A stretch of 64,000 bases of DNA from Gimesia alba (GTDB taxonomy: Bacteria > Planctomycetota > Planctomycetia > Planctomycetales > Planctomycetaceae), in contig NZ_CP036269.1 of assembly GCF_007744675.1 (NCBI RefSeq), forward strand, positions 4,753,546 through 4,817,545, in the 5' to 3' direction. Shown piece by piece: positions 54,601 to 63,663 of the stretch (position 1 is the stretch's first letter; each line of letters opens with the position of its first letter). The translations under genes were made by a program, and so were the position numbers. The notes beneath the pieces are model-generated. The model was not told the origin of the DNA. It saw nothing but the letters and a program-made list of their open reading frames with translations, and did no database searches.

Positions 54601-54916
54601 GAGCCACAACCGTATCGGATAAATGCGCATTACCTTCTTCGGTTTGATCGCGCTGTAATACACTCGCTTCAGCCGACTGCTGCCTCAACAACGGAACGGT
54701 CTTGCTTGAATTTATTGTGCTTGTGTCGCTTGAACTTGATATTTCCAGTATCGTCCAGCTCGTTCCCGACCGAATTTTCATAGCGACTGGCAGAAGCAGG
54801 CACGCCACGAGCGCGGTTGTTAAAATGAGATGCCGCCGTGCCGCTGAGCACGGGCATGCCAGGCTGATTATCCAACCAGCGGTCGAAATGAAAGTCGCCC
54901 CGATCAACACCACCAT
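51629..54916 (-). CDS. M56-family (BlaR1-like) sensor with carboxypeptidase-regulatory domains, system 3
   Basis: The largest protein of the window (1095 aa) has N-terminal membrane helices and an M56 domain with H242-E-x-x-H246 in DHESEHILRGDHW. A further helix (SVRWTVAMSLTAIVILAG) is followed by about 700 extracytoplasmic residues. These contain several carboxypeptidase-regulatory-like (transthyretin-type) beta domains, e.g. GIVLGPDGKPLAGAAIYAAS, TLTGQFFLEGGTPLAGARVR and AEGRFVVTGLAHNPRG. The outer part is therefore built for binding rather than being a beta-lactam sensor. ATG at 54916 follows an exceptional GGAGGTGA site. It lies 86 bp after its BlaI repressor. Confidence 0.84.
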   Translation of the reverse strand: MVVLIGATFISTAGWIISLACPCSAARRHLILTTALVACLLLPVAMKIRSGTSWTILEISSSSDTSTINSSKTVPLLRQQSAEASVLQRDQTEEGNAHLSDTVVAQENVRGIINQEALRHSSHRQTTAESEATSSSEPHADRQLALEESTAAGVWKWAMSWAAVVYAFIACLMLFRIIASLIGILRVRRQGIEIGVAHNGIRILEAEVAVPLAIGFGRPAIVLPRGFREAVQPDELQDVLDHESEHILRGDHWILLLQSITAATYWPLITVHLLNRALCRAREELCDNAVLAKRDPAAYGLTLLTVAEQVRSQRANATQLAPSIIRCGELERRVAGVLDARRDRRTRMRQSVRWTVAMSLTAIVILAGTTRLVAVADQLIVDETKVAESKVAERPLPNENIHWTGRPKVDSEHATLHRGIVLGPDGKPLAGAAIYAASTIELLERADKNQVGVAELGPVRAVTDAQGRFEFHADDLTWVTSGGDRKRWETLLVATKAGVAPGWLKTWGEDRSLRSHWHPHPNREVVLQTRSPATLTGQFFLEGGTPLAGARVRLTGLMAPIKYDLDVHIPKEEETELGMFASIDYAETLYRPAVLPGLNTETTTDKEGRFALPGLPEGFIAQLEVMHPQAVTTSMRVAVRSIPPVYRKPFLGRGNPTLSLYGSGFTAELAKGVVLRGQVTSRKGYTGRPEAAAGVTVALANYHTKSGMTGQRFETDAEGRFVVTGLAHNPRGYNLAFSGSFAAPYTDSRRRVVPGEEARVELGSAVPYRLRLVDPKGNPVDREVYSIRVQSSPGESRRGIKSRFNDARRVAPGIYEGIVPWGPAAVLVKRGAKTDRPAAVDPKAFFAPGRTDWTREEERYAYGDAWRIAQPAIVETERFRVWKNRPVDQLNLAAVVFTNAKEFAGVQELTATVYSDPPVEVILVDTNNQPVEGARLKRQLKQYNDKDLPATFSVYGLHPDRAEFLVFTHPERGLIGTRSTKWTSDPVRVVMQPAATLIGRFKDKTGQPNYDFGIRMMGKGLPPDTFVAGRVFKTTEEPGKRKGEFSLVVSPGVEVRGEFVRKTDQHATRPTVGAAFAPLIPQPGETVDLGDLIVP

Positions 54917-55002
54917 GGGTCACCTCCCCTTCACATGCAGTCCCAATACCATCTCATCACGAACACTCACCAGTCCTTGCAGCTTGTTTCAACAGAACAC
55001 AC

Positions 55003-55386
55003 TCAGCCATTTTTCAAACGACCACCTTTTGCCTCATCCAACATCTTGCGGATTCTGTCCAATTCTCCTGGACGCAGTCCTCGGTAATCCAATAGGGCGG
55101 CAACGAGCGTTTCTGACGACCCGCCACAGACGGTATCTACCAACTCGCGCACTTTGCGACCAATAGACTCCTCGCGTGGTCGCGCAGCACGGTACACGAA
55201 CGCGCGACCAACCTCGCGGTGCGTCACCCAGCCCTTCTCTTCCATTCTCTCTAATAATGTGCGGACGGTATTTCGGGCCACGTCACGAGACAGAGCATCG
55301 CGCGCCTCCCGCGCGGTCACCTCGCCGAGATTCCATACAACCTCCATCACTTCCTGCTCTGCCGCCGATAATTCCGTGATTCCCAT
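55003..55386 (-). CDS. BlaI/MecI-family repressor, system 3
   Basis: This 127-aa winged-helix repressor has LSAAEQEVMEVVWNLGEVTA, VARNTVRTLLERMEEKGWVT and the C-terminal region ending LDEAKGG. ATG at 55386 has an AAGGAG site; an upstream non-ATG start at 55401 is less likely. Two TACA-N3-TGT-type inverted repeats lie directly upstream, indicating autorepression. Compared with the other two repressors in the window the recognition helix differs (ARNTVRTLLERM here), which fits the different operator. Confidence 0.87.
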   Translation of the reverse strand: MGITELSAAEQEVMEVVWNLGEVTAREARDALSRDVARNTVRTLLERMEEKGWVTHREVGRAFVYRAARPREESIGRKVRELVDTVCGGSSETLVAALLDYRGLRPGELDRIRKMLDEAKGGRLKNG

Positions 55387-55408
55387 CACAGCTCCTTTCA
55401 CGGTTTAA

Positions 55409-55443
55409 CTACACCATGTCGCCATCATGACTACAACCTGTAG
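55409..55443. promoter_or_regulatory. Two CTACA-N3-TGTAG operators (system 3)
   Basis: CTACA-ACC-TGTAG (55431-55443) is a perfect inverted repeat and CTACA-CCA-TGTCG (55409-55421) is a one-mismatch copy. Their centres are 22 bp apart, about two helical turns. They lie 22 bp upstream of the repressor ATG. The TACA/TGTA half-sites resemble BlaI boxes but the gap is 3 nt, not 2. Confidence 0.68.
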
Positions 55444-55699
55444 CCATGTCAATCCCACAACGTCAGATAAGACTCTAATCGGTTACCGTCTGCCTGTAGC
55501 CGCTTTCGCAGATTGTGTTTCCTTTGCGAGACTTAAGTCATTTTATGGCCAGCCCATATTTTTCATCCTGCAGGAGTTTTTCTGGAATCTCAAGATGAAG
55601 TCGTTTAGAATACGGCGTTCCCAATTCGAGATCCTGATTCTCAGTACCGAGATTGAATTCGCACTCTGACACATCCATTTCACTCTGTGAGGGCTCCAC
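55444..55699. other. Intergenic spacer
   Basis: The remainder of the divergent gap between the BlaI system 3 operators and the gene at 55700. I see no gene and no strong hairpin. Confidence 0.45.
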
Positions 55700-57127
55700 A
55701 TGGGTATTTGGGATTTATTAACCAAACCAATCAAACTCACCTCTGCCGTCTTCTACTGGCATGAACCGATGCTATACCGCTTAAAATTGCGGGGAGACCT
55801 ATTGGTCCGCTGTGTCTTTGCACTGTCTGTCTGGGCGGCTGCCAGCGGGATGTTTTGTCTGCTGTTCGCCTTAAATGGCAATCCGCCCGGAATCGAGCTC
55901 TCCTTCCTTATGGGCGCCATCCTCGGTTTAGGTCCCGCCTTCCTGGCGATGTTTTTTCGCCGTGATCATGTCTCCGGCACTCTCTGGGTTTACGATGATC
56001 ATATTCTCCGCCAGCGGTCGTATGTCTCGCTCGGTTTTTTCCGCTCTTGGTCCGAAATGCAGGAATGGCCCAACGAATGTATCTCGCGCTGTTTGATCAT
56101 TCCTAACCGGGCGCTGGGACGTTCGTTTTCCGTCATGCTGCTAAGCGTGGATTCTCGTGCTGAGATTGTCGGCATTCCGAGTAAGATCAAGCTCAAGGAA
56201 CTCGCCCGCCACTTCACTGAATCCGGCATTCCCGTAGAAAAACGGGATTCCCTGCCCGATCGCTACTCCCAGGGATTCGATCTCAAAGCGACCGCCGCGA
56301 TGGCCCTGGTTGGCGTTCTCCTGCTGTCGGTCGGATTGGGATTTCACTTCGAACGTGTTCCACAACCCGGAAATCGAATCGCCGTCCGAGAGAATGCCCC
56401 GAACCTGCAACCCAACTTTCCGCAGCCACCGGGGGAAGTGCAGTTCGTTCCGAATCCCGTCGCGCCAAATCCGATCGCACAAGACAATGAACCAACCAAA
56501 AAAAAGAAAACGCCGGTTCCCCCCGCTGGAAAACCGAATTCCACCCCCCCCAACATCATGCCGAATCCCACCGGACTCGCGCCGCGCGGCTTTCCCAATC
56601 AGTTTCCTAACCGACCAGGAACTCGGACGCCCCCGCCCGGCACTCCCGCTGCCAGACCGAACACTCCCGCTGCGCCCCCGCAGCCCGCATCCAATAAAGG
56701 GAATGACTCCAAACTCATCGGCAACCCCCAGGGAGGCTTCCCGTTCCGCACAGTCAACGGTGAGGGAAAAACACTGCTCGGTTTTCAATATGCAATGGGC
56801 AGCTGGGCCGGTGAACCAGCGGTTCGCAGCCTGACTCCGATCTATGATCGCGTCCCGGGCTCAGACTCAGTCATTGTCGCTAAAGAAGGTTATGCCGTCG
56901 GCGGATTAAAAGTGGACGCCCCCAAATACGTCAGCGCCGTACAAATCATCTTCCAGCGCATCAAGCCCGACGACCAGCTCGACCCGGACGACAGCTACAA
57001 CAGCGAATGGATCGGCAAGCCTTCCCAAAAAGAAGTGCCGACAGTAACCGGAAACGGAAAAAAAGCCATCGGCATCCAAGGCCGCCGCGGTGCAATTATC
57101 GATGCGCTGGGGCTGGTGTTTGAGTGA
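55700..57127 (+). CDS. Membrane protein with proline-rich linker and C-terminal planctomycete domain
   Basis: The 475-aa protein has two adjacent N-terminal helices (CVFALSVWAAASGMFCLLFA, LSFLMGAILGLGPAFLAMFF), a cytoplasmic PH-like region and a third helix (AAMALVGVLLLSVGLGFHF). A long Pro/Asn-rich linker (about 235-335) leads to a compact C-terminal domain ending IQGRRGAIIDALGLVFE. The linker is typical of proteins spanning an envelope layer. A decayed copy of the final 20-25 codons occurs at 59311-59388, 2.2 kb downstream. I do not recognise a named family. Confidence 0.72.
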   Translation: MGIWDLLTKPIKLTSAVFYWHEPMLYRLKLRGDLLVRCVFALSVWAAASGMFCLLFALNGNPPGIELSFLMGAILGLGPAFLAMFFRRDHVSGTLWVYDDHILRQRSYVSLGFFRSWSEMQEWPNECISRCLIIPNRALGRSFSVMLLSVDSRAEIVGIPSKIKLKELARHFTESGIPVEKRDSLPDRYSQGFDLKATAAMALVGVLLLSVGLGFHFERVPQPGNRIAVRENAPNLQPNFPQPPGEVQFVPNPVAPNPIAQDNEPTKKKKTPVPPAGKPNSTPPNIMPNPTGLAPRGFPNQFPNRPGTRTPPPGTPAARPNTPAAPPQPASNKGNDSKLIGNPQGGFPFRTVNGEGKTLLGFQYAMGSWAGEPAVRSLTPIYDRVPGSDSVIVAKEGYAVGGLKVDAPKYVSAVQIIFQRIKPDDQLDPDDSYNSEWIGKPSQKEVPTVTGNGKKAIGIQGRRGAIIDALGLVFE

Positions 57128-57377
57128 GAAACCAGATAGTTCCAGACCTATACGATACTAATTATGTACAGTCGAATCAGTTCCACGTGATTGGGTTCTC
57201 GTTCAGAGTTCCGCTTTTCCCGATTCGTGTCACTTAACCAATCCGTCTACTTTAAATGCTCCCTCAATCTATTCTTGACAAAAGCTCTACAACTAACCAT
57301 AAACACACTATCGTAACCACAATTGAGTGACACCAAGCTCATGCGCTCTGATATGACCGGTATGTAGGGAGACTAAC

Positions 57378-57962
57378 ATGAACGTGATGCTGCTCCCTCT
57401 GTTCTTCTTCTGCGGCATGGGCACTGACGAGCCAAAGATCGTGTTTGACAACCGCCCCCAGAGCGGTGTACCAAGGGAAGCCCGGGATCAAGATCGGACG
57501 GGCTCACTGACTCGCGAAGAGTTGAAAGCGCTCTATGCCACCTTGACCGCTCAGGAAACAACAGATCGATGGCCGATTAAGTTTCACAACGCTGTGAGTA
57601 CGATCAAGACGGTTCGAATCCGCTATTTCAACAAAGAGACGTGGAAGACTGAAGAAGAAGCCCGCGAGTACGTTCGCGGCTTGCTTGCCAACAAGTCATC
57701 AGACGTTTACAGCTTTCAGATTTGGTCGCAAGGAGTCGGTGTACCGGAGATCGATTGTCTGGTTGATTTTACGGACGAATACCGGAAGGAACTGATCGAC
57801 AAACGAAAGCCGATTAGCACAGGTCGGCTGCTCATCTGGAATAGTGAAGCATGCTTTCGCGATGCCACCGGTAGATGGTGGTTTGTGACAATCTATGATC
57901 ACTTTCACAGGGCGCATCCCAAGGGAGATCGCACGCTCGCAAAGCCCAAAAAAACCGAGTGA
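57378..57962 (+). CDS. Conserved-looking protein of unknown function
   Basis: This 194-aa protein has a short hydrophobic N-terminus (MNVMLLPLFFFCGMG) that could be a weak signal. It is followed by a charged mixed alpha/beta domain (SSDVYSFQIWSQGVGVPEID, TGRLLIWNSEACFRDATGRW). The ATG is preceded by AGGGAG. I do not recognise it. The next gene downstream is the interrupted 58061 gene in the same direction. Confidence 0.6.
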   Translation: MNVMLLPLFFFCGMGTDEPKIVFDNRPQSGVPREARDQDRTGSLTREELKALYATLTAQETTDRWPIKFHNAVSTIKTVRIRYFNKETWKTEEEAREYVRGLLANKSSDVYSFQIWSQGVGVPEIDCLVDFTDEYRKELIDKRKPISTGRLLIWNSEACFRDATGRWWFVTIYDHFHRAHPKGDRTLAKPKKTE

Positions 57963-58060
57963 AAGGTCATACAAAGAGAGCCTTCACCACAAAAGCGATC
58001 TAAACTTTCTAAGTTTAGAAAACGGATTCAACGGACAATCTTAAAATCAAGGATGTCGCC

Positions 58061-59269
58061 ATGAAATTCATTACAGCCTGCTGCGTTTTCTTCGCTCTCC
58101 CCCTGGCAGCAGAAGCGACGGATCGCTACTAATTCGACATTCACGTCCAATCCCCCTCTGGCCACTATCGTGTCGACGCGACTTCGCCTGATAATCAAGA
58201 GCGGGCATATGCCGTATTCCAGGCTTCGTTCACCTACAAGTGTGTCGACACGAAAATTGGTAAAACGATTTGGACTCGCAAACAGCCCATGGGAGAGCCA
58301 CAACGACTCAGCGAAGACTCAGACATCGAAATTGTATTACCTCGAGAAGGATCTCCCGTATCGATTTACGTCTCTGATCGTGGCACGACACTCATCCGCA
58401 ATTCTGCAGATAATCTCATCGTTGTTTCTCCAGAGGGCAAAGATGTCGGAAAAATTGACCTGCTCAAGGATGCGTTTACGGAAACAGAGAACAGGCAGTA
58501 CGTTCATGACACGACGGCAGGTCCCTATTGGTCCGGCTTATCCGCCTGGTACTACCTCGATTTACCCCAAGGCGAGATATTTGTTGTCCGTCCCTGGTGG
58601 GGCCGTCATATCTTTGTAGACGTCAGTAGAGGAAAACTCGCCCGAAGTAGTCAGGCGTTTGAGGTAGCTACATTGAAAACAGAGGAGAAACTGGTGATGT
58701 CTGCTTTAAGTTCAAAAGAAGAACCAGCTGACCACGAATTCTCAAAATATGGAGCAGCATATTTAGCAGGGATTTTGAAATTGAAACAGGCGATCCCATT
58801 GCTGAAATCTGTTGAGAAATCCACAGACATCGGGAGTTGTACGTTCGGGGGCCTTTCTTTCGGGGAAGACTATAACAATGAAGTTAACCCACGCCGTTAT
58901 TGCACGTATGACCTTCGCCAGGCAGCACAGCTCTCACTCCGACGACTAGGGATCACCCCAAAACATCTGCCTTGCCATTCATTTCAATTAGAACAAGGGG
59001 ACGATGAAATTCCCTTTGTTCCCACCGATCTCAAACGACCTCGCCACGAAAACGTAGAACGGGTGAAAGTGGGCATGTCAGCCAAACATGTCCTGAATAC
59101 AATCGGCGCTCCCGATTTTATTAACTACGATACCTGGAGTTATGACATGGATGCAGACGAGCCATTCAGCCTGACCCTGACGTTTGATGAACGCAAAGTA
59201 ACGGCAACGAAGAAAGAAGCCCCGCTTTGGAAATCAGGATTGTCTCGAGATGAGGCTTTAGCGTATTGA
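58061..59269 (+). pseudogene. Exported planctomycete protein interrupted by an in-frame stop
   Basis: An ATG at 58061 begins a good signal peptide (KFITACCVFFALPLAAEAT). TAA at 58130-58132 interrupts codon 24, after DRY. The same frame then continues without a break (FDIHVQSPSGHYRVDATSPD ... RKQPMGEP) to 59269. The C-terminal 60 residues resemble the BamE/SmpA-OmlA-type fold (VKVGMSAKHVLNTIGAPDFI). A start at the internal ATG 58289 would give a 326-aa protein without a signal and missing a conserved first domain. A single base change or sequencing error is the simplest explanation; readthrough is possible. Confidence 0.75.
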
Positions 59270-59310
59270 TGAGCCTGCAAGCTCTCAGGGATAGAAGTCC
59301 CCACCATCAA

Positions 59311-59388
59311 GTGATCTGGCAAAAAACGATTGGCATCTAAGGCCATCGCGGCGCAATTATTGATGCACTGGGACTGGTGTTTGAGTGA
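59311..59388 (+). pseudogene. Decayed 3' fragment of the 55700-type gene
   Basis: The frame reads TIGI, a stop (TAA), then GHRGAIIDALGLVFE and a TGA stop. This nearly matches the last residues of the 475-aa protein ending at 57127 (AIGIQGRRGAIIDALGLVFE). Several synonymous differences show it is an old duplication, and CAA to TAA has made an internal stop. Only about 26 codons are preserved. Confidence 0.75.
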
Positions 59389-59537
59389 GTGTAAGAAAGT
59401 CGATTCGAAAAGAGGATGCAATCTGGACTTTTGCACAGACGCCCCCTAAAATGTCCTCAGAGTGATCGTCTGTTTTCGACAGACGCGCACAGATCGCTTC
59501 CCCTGTTGGGAGATGTTTCACCATAAAGCTAATCGCC

Positions 59538-60215
59538 ATGCCTTCGCCACTCAAAAGCTTTGCCTTTGTCTGCCTTCTCCTTTCGAGTGTCTCCGCAGAA
59601 GAATGGAAGTCCGCTGATGGCGTGATCTCGGTGACGGTACCGGATGAGTCCCGATTTGTCGAAACCGAGTCCCAGCCCCCTGCTTCCATCATCTGGACCT
59701 CAACAGATGAAACACTCACCCTCATGATTGCTGAAGTGAAAATCCCACCCAATATGCCACTACGGCAATCCTCGATAGAGAAGGGAATCACCGAGGAACT
59801 GGGAGGTCAAATTCTCCACTCAACCAGTGAAATGCGCCAGGGATACGAACTCTTCACCATCATCAACCAGAGTCAGGATTTCACCCCCGAACTGATCATG
59901 ACTCAAAAAATCGTTGACATCAACGACAAAGTATACAAGCTCATGGCAATGGGTTTCGGTAAGGACGTCCGCTCGGACCCCGATGCAGAGAAATTCCTGT
60001 CCTCGTTCAAGATTCATGTCACAAGGCGTGACACTCCACCTCAGGCAGCACCAGATTCACGGGGTGTCTCGACGAATCCCGAAACCGATATGGTCGATTT
60101 CATCTCACAGAAACTGGGAGCCATCGGCATTCTCCTGTTAATGATCTGCGGAATCGTCACTCTCGTTTTACGTACTTCGAAACGCGACGAACCGACTGAC
60201 CAGAAAGAACAGTGA
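59538..60215 (+). CDS. Exported protein with C-terminal membrane anchor, unknown function
   Basis: This 225-aa protein has a signal peptide (SPLKSFAFVCLLLSSVSAEE) and a mixed alpha/beta exported domain (WKSADGVISVTVPDESRFVE, PELIMTQKIVDINDKVYKLM). A C-terminal helix (LGAIGILLLMICGIVTLVLR) precedes a charged tail. The exported part resembles PsbP/DcrB-type small folds but I cannot be sure. It lies 51 bp before the oxygenase gene's earliest possible start. Confidence 0.65.
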   Translation: MPSPLKSFAFVCLLLSSVSAEEWKSADGVISVTVPDESRFVETESQPPASIIWTSTDETLTLMIAEVKIPPNMPLRQSSIEKGITEELGGQILHSTSEMRQGYELFTIINQSQDFTPELIMTQKIVDINDKVYKLMAMGFGKDVRSDPDAEKFLSSFKIHVTRRDTPPQAAPDSRGVSTNPETDMVDFISQKLGAIGILLLMICGIVTLVLRTSKRDEPTDQKEQ

Positions 60216-60317
60216 GATTTACAATCATCAAATAACTTTACCGGAGAGACCTCGATCTTCTCCACAGTGAATTATTTACGTCTCCATTACCCAAAACCAG
60301 AGGGAGCAACCTGCTAC

Positions 60318-60935
60318 ATGCGCGAAGAAAACTGGCTCAATGACTATGTCTTCACCGTCGAGAATTTTTTAACACCCGAAGAGTGCGAGAAATACATTCG
60401 CATCAGCGAGGATTTTGGATACGAAGATGCGCTGGTCTCCAGCCCGCGCGGTCAGGTCTTGCGGAAAGATGTTCGCAATAACGAACGGGTCATGTTTCAG
60501 AACGACGAAATCGCTGCATGGCTGTGGGAACGGGCATGCGAATTCGTTCCGCAGGAATTTGAGGACCGTGCCGCCGTCGGCGTGAATGAAATGTTACGGT
60601 TCTATCGCTACGATCCCGGTCAGCAATTCAACTGGCATCAGGACTTTCCCTACGAACGCGATAACGGCGAGCAGAGCTATTTGACTCTGCTGATCTATCT
60701 GATCGATGACTTCGAGGGGGGTGAAACATCCTTCGAAGATTCGTATTCCGATGAAATCTTCGAGGAATTCATGGTAGTGCCGAAACAGGGAATGGCGCTC
60801 TTCTTTGAACACGCCATTCACCACAAAGGCGAACCCGTCACACAGGGCCGCAAATACGTCCTACGCACCGATGTCATGTACGCCGCTGAAGATGCCGAGT
60901 ATGACTACGAAGATGAAATAGATGACGAATGGTAA
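60318..60935 (+). CDS. 2-oxoglutarate/Fe(II)-dependent oxygenase (prolyl 4-hydroxylase type)
   Basis: This approximately 205-aa double-stranded beta-helix enzyme has the iron ligands His and Asp in NWHQDFPYER and the distal His in FFEHAIHHKGEPVTQGRKYV. The Arg that binds 2-oxoglutarate lies nearby in RKYVLRTDVMY. The N-terminal VFTVENFLTPEECEKYI segment is typical of the prolyl 4-hydroxylase subfamily. ATG at 60318 is chosen; a GTG at 60267 would add 17 residues that do not look like the family. The substrate could be a protein proline or another small molecule. The C-terminus is very acidic. Confidence 0.85.
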   Translation: MREENWLNDYVFTVENFLTPEECEKYIRISEDFGYEDALVSSPRGQVLRKDVRNNERVMFQNDEIAAWLWERACEFVPQEFEDRAAVGVNEMLRFYRYDPGQQFNWHQDFPYERDNGEQSYLTLLIYLIDDFEGGETSFEDSYSDEIFEEFMVVPKQGMALFFEHAIHHKGEPVTQGRKYVLRTDVMYAAEDAEYDYEDEIDDEW

Positions 60936-60977
60936 TAGACCGCAAAAACTAGTGAAGGCACCGATGAAAGGGTATTC

Positions 60978-61676
60978 ATGGGAATCGAACACCACTACGA
61001 GCCTTGTTTTGCTTCAGTTCCCGAATCAGTGACGGATCGGTGGACGCAATTGCGCGAATTCATCTCGCAGTGGCATAATATTAATCTTCCGTTGCTTCGT
61101 GACCCGGAATATGCAGCGCACGACATCGAACAGACGCTCAACAGAGTGCTACCAGAATCGATTCGTGAATGGATTGCATTTTCCCAGGACCTGATCGCTA
61201 TCGACGCTTTTCACAAGGTAATGCGTGATTTTTTTGAAGTAACCCGCATGAATCGATTCTCCTCGACGACTCTGATGATTCAAGGTGAGGATGACGTCTA
61301 CTGGACTGTTCACGACAGGAACGCCGAACGACCTGACCCGCCAGTCGACTATCTGCATCGTGACTTTGATACAAATGAGTGGACGGAAGGAGGAAATACG
61401 TCCCCGTCCCTGACGAGCTTTGTCCTGGAACATGCCTCACATTACCTGGGTCCGGGATTTGTGCGTACCAGAGACATCGATGAATCAGTGATCGCTAAGT
61501 TGGATGACGCATTCCCCGTCGCGGTCGACTACGATGGCCTGCGCGTGTTTGAAATGACAGACCTGTTCTGCATTGTCCGCAAACGCCCGGAATACTTCAC
61601 ACTTACTGTAGCCCAACACAATCAATTTCTAACAGAATCCGAACTGCCAGAGTGCCTGCGTCGGCTCAAACCATAG
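60978..61676 (+). CDS. SUKH-like protein
   Basis: This 232-aa protein resembles SMI1/KNR4 (SUKH) family members: LPESIREWIAFSQDL near residue 58, LMIQGEDDVYWTVHDRNAER and DPPVDYL in the middle, and SLTSFVLEHASHYL further on. SUKH proteins are often immunity proteins against polymorphic toxins but many are of unknown role; no toxin is adjacent. The ATG is preceded by AAAGGG. It follows the oxygenase gene by 42 bp. Confidence 0.6.
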   Translation: MGIEHHYEPCFASVPESVTDRWTQLREFISQWHNINLPLLRDPEYAAHDIEQTLNRVLPESIREWIAFSQDLIAIDAFHKVMRDFFEVTRMNRFSSTTLMIQGEDDVYWTVHDRNAERPDPPVDYLHRDFDTNEWTEGGNTSPSLTSFVLEHASHYLGPGFVRTRDIDESVIAKLDDAFPVAVDYDGLRVFEMTDLFCIVRKRPEYFTLTVAQHNQFLTESELPECLRRLKP

Positions 61677-61794
61677 TTTGCGGAATCGAAGCATCATGAC
61701 AATCAACATAGTGCCTGATAAAACCGAATAAGAAAGCACGCATTACGGCACAGAACAAACTGTCCTGCACCGCAATGTGTCTGTATCTTCTGCT

Positions 61795-62715
<921 letters not shown>

Positions 62716-62960
62716 GATGTACCCCTTGATGTTTGGTCGTGTTTTATTTGTTTTGAGTTTGATAGTTAAGTTTAAAAAAGCCAGATTTCATTTATGATTG
62801 CATTGTAACGGACGGAACGCAAGCATGATGCTGAGAATGCCTGCTGCTTTTTGTTCTGGATTTCAAGTTTCCCGAGTATCTGCAGGCCAAAAACTCAGTG
62901 AACCTGCTACGCTTCCAGAAAACAGGCTTCCCCATTAAAAATCCCGCCCCCCTCTTCCTT

Positions 62961-63479
62961 TCACTCTGGATCGGTATCGACTGGCAACTCGTCAACAGTC
63001 TCAGAATCGCCCGGCGGGGGATCCATGCGCGGGTCGAGAGGCCCGCCGCGCCAGATATTGACACCCGCGACTCCCAATGCTGTGACAACGAAAAAGAAAT
63101 AACCCAGATAGTGTGCCGGGAGCAGTTCGATGACCACTCCCTGATGCCCCGCATACACAAATGCAACGGAAATTCCAAAGAAGAAGATCAGCGAACCCCG
63201 CCGCCATACCCGGCGTTTACGACGCAGCCTCTCTGGCTCGGTGATGGATTCAATCAGATGTTCGACCGCTTCCTGCTCTTCGAGACGATCACTCCACCAC
63301 AACAACCCCAGCAGCACGGGATAGACGATGATGGTAAACAACAGCCCCCATTTGTAGTCTGGCTGCGTATTGCCCTCCCAGATACTGAGCGACAACAAGA
63401 CGATCAGCGTCAGGCAGAGCAGATGTGCCTGAATGGCATTCGACGAAAGCAGGAACTGTTTTAACGGACGTCGCGTCAT
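62961..63479 (-). CDS. Four-helix membrane protein of unknown function
   Basis: This 172-aa protein has four predicted helices (HLLCLTLIVLLSLSIW, GLLFTIIVYPVLLGLLWW, SLIFFFGISVAFVYAGHQ, GYFFFVVTALGVAGVNIW) and a Pro/Asp-rich C-terminal tail. The second half has a 2TM-domain look. ATG at 63479 follows GGGAG. I see no catalytic motif. Confidence 0.68.
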   Translation of the reverse strand: MTRRPLKQFLLSSNAIQAHLLCLTLIVLLSLSIWEGNTQPDYKWGLLFTIIVYPVLLGLLWWSDRLEEQEAVEHLIESITEPERLRRKRRVWRRGSLIFFFGISVAFVYAGHQGVVIELLPAHYLGYFFFVVTALGVAGVNIWRGGPLDPRMDPPPGDSETVDELPVDTDPE

Positions 63480-63663
63480 GTTGATCTCCCACCTTACCGG
63501 TTCTTAGAAACTCGAACAACCCGATCCATTTTAATCTGGATTGTCATCCCCTATTCTGTGAGGGGGCAATTTGAAAACACCATCCGCCGACTGCGAAATC
63601 AAACGCTGTTTCCGACTCTCACTTTATTCTGAGAGCACCACTTTTTTCGTATCAAGTTTTGAC

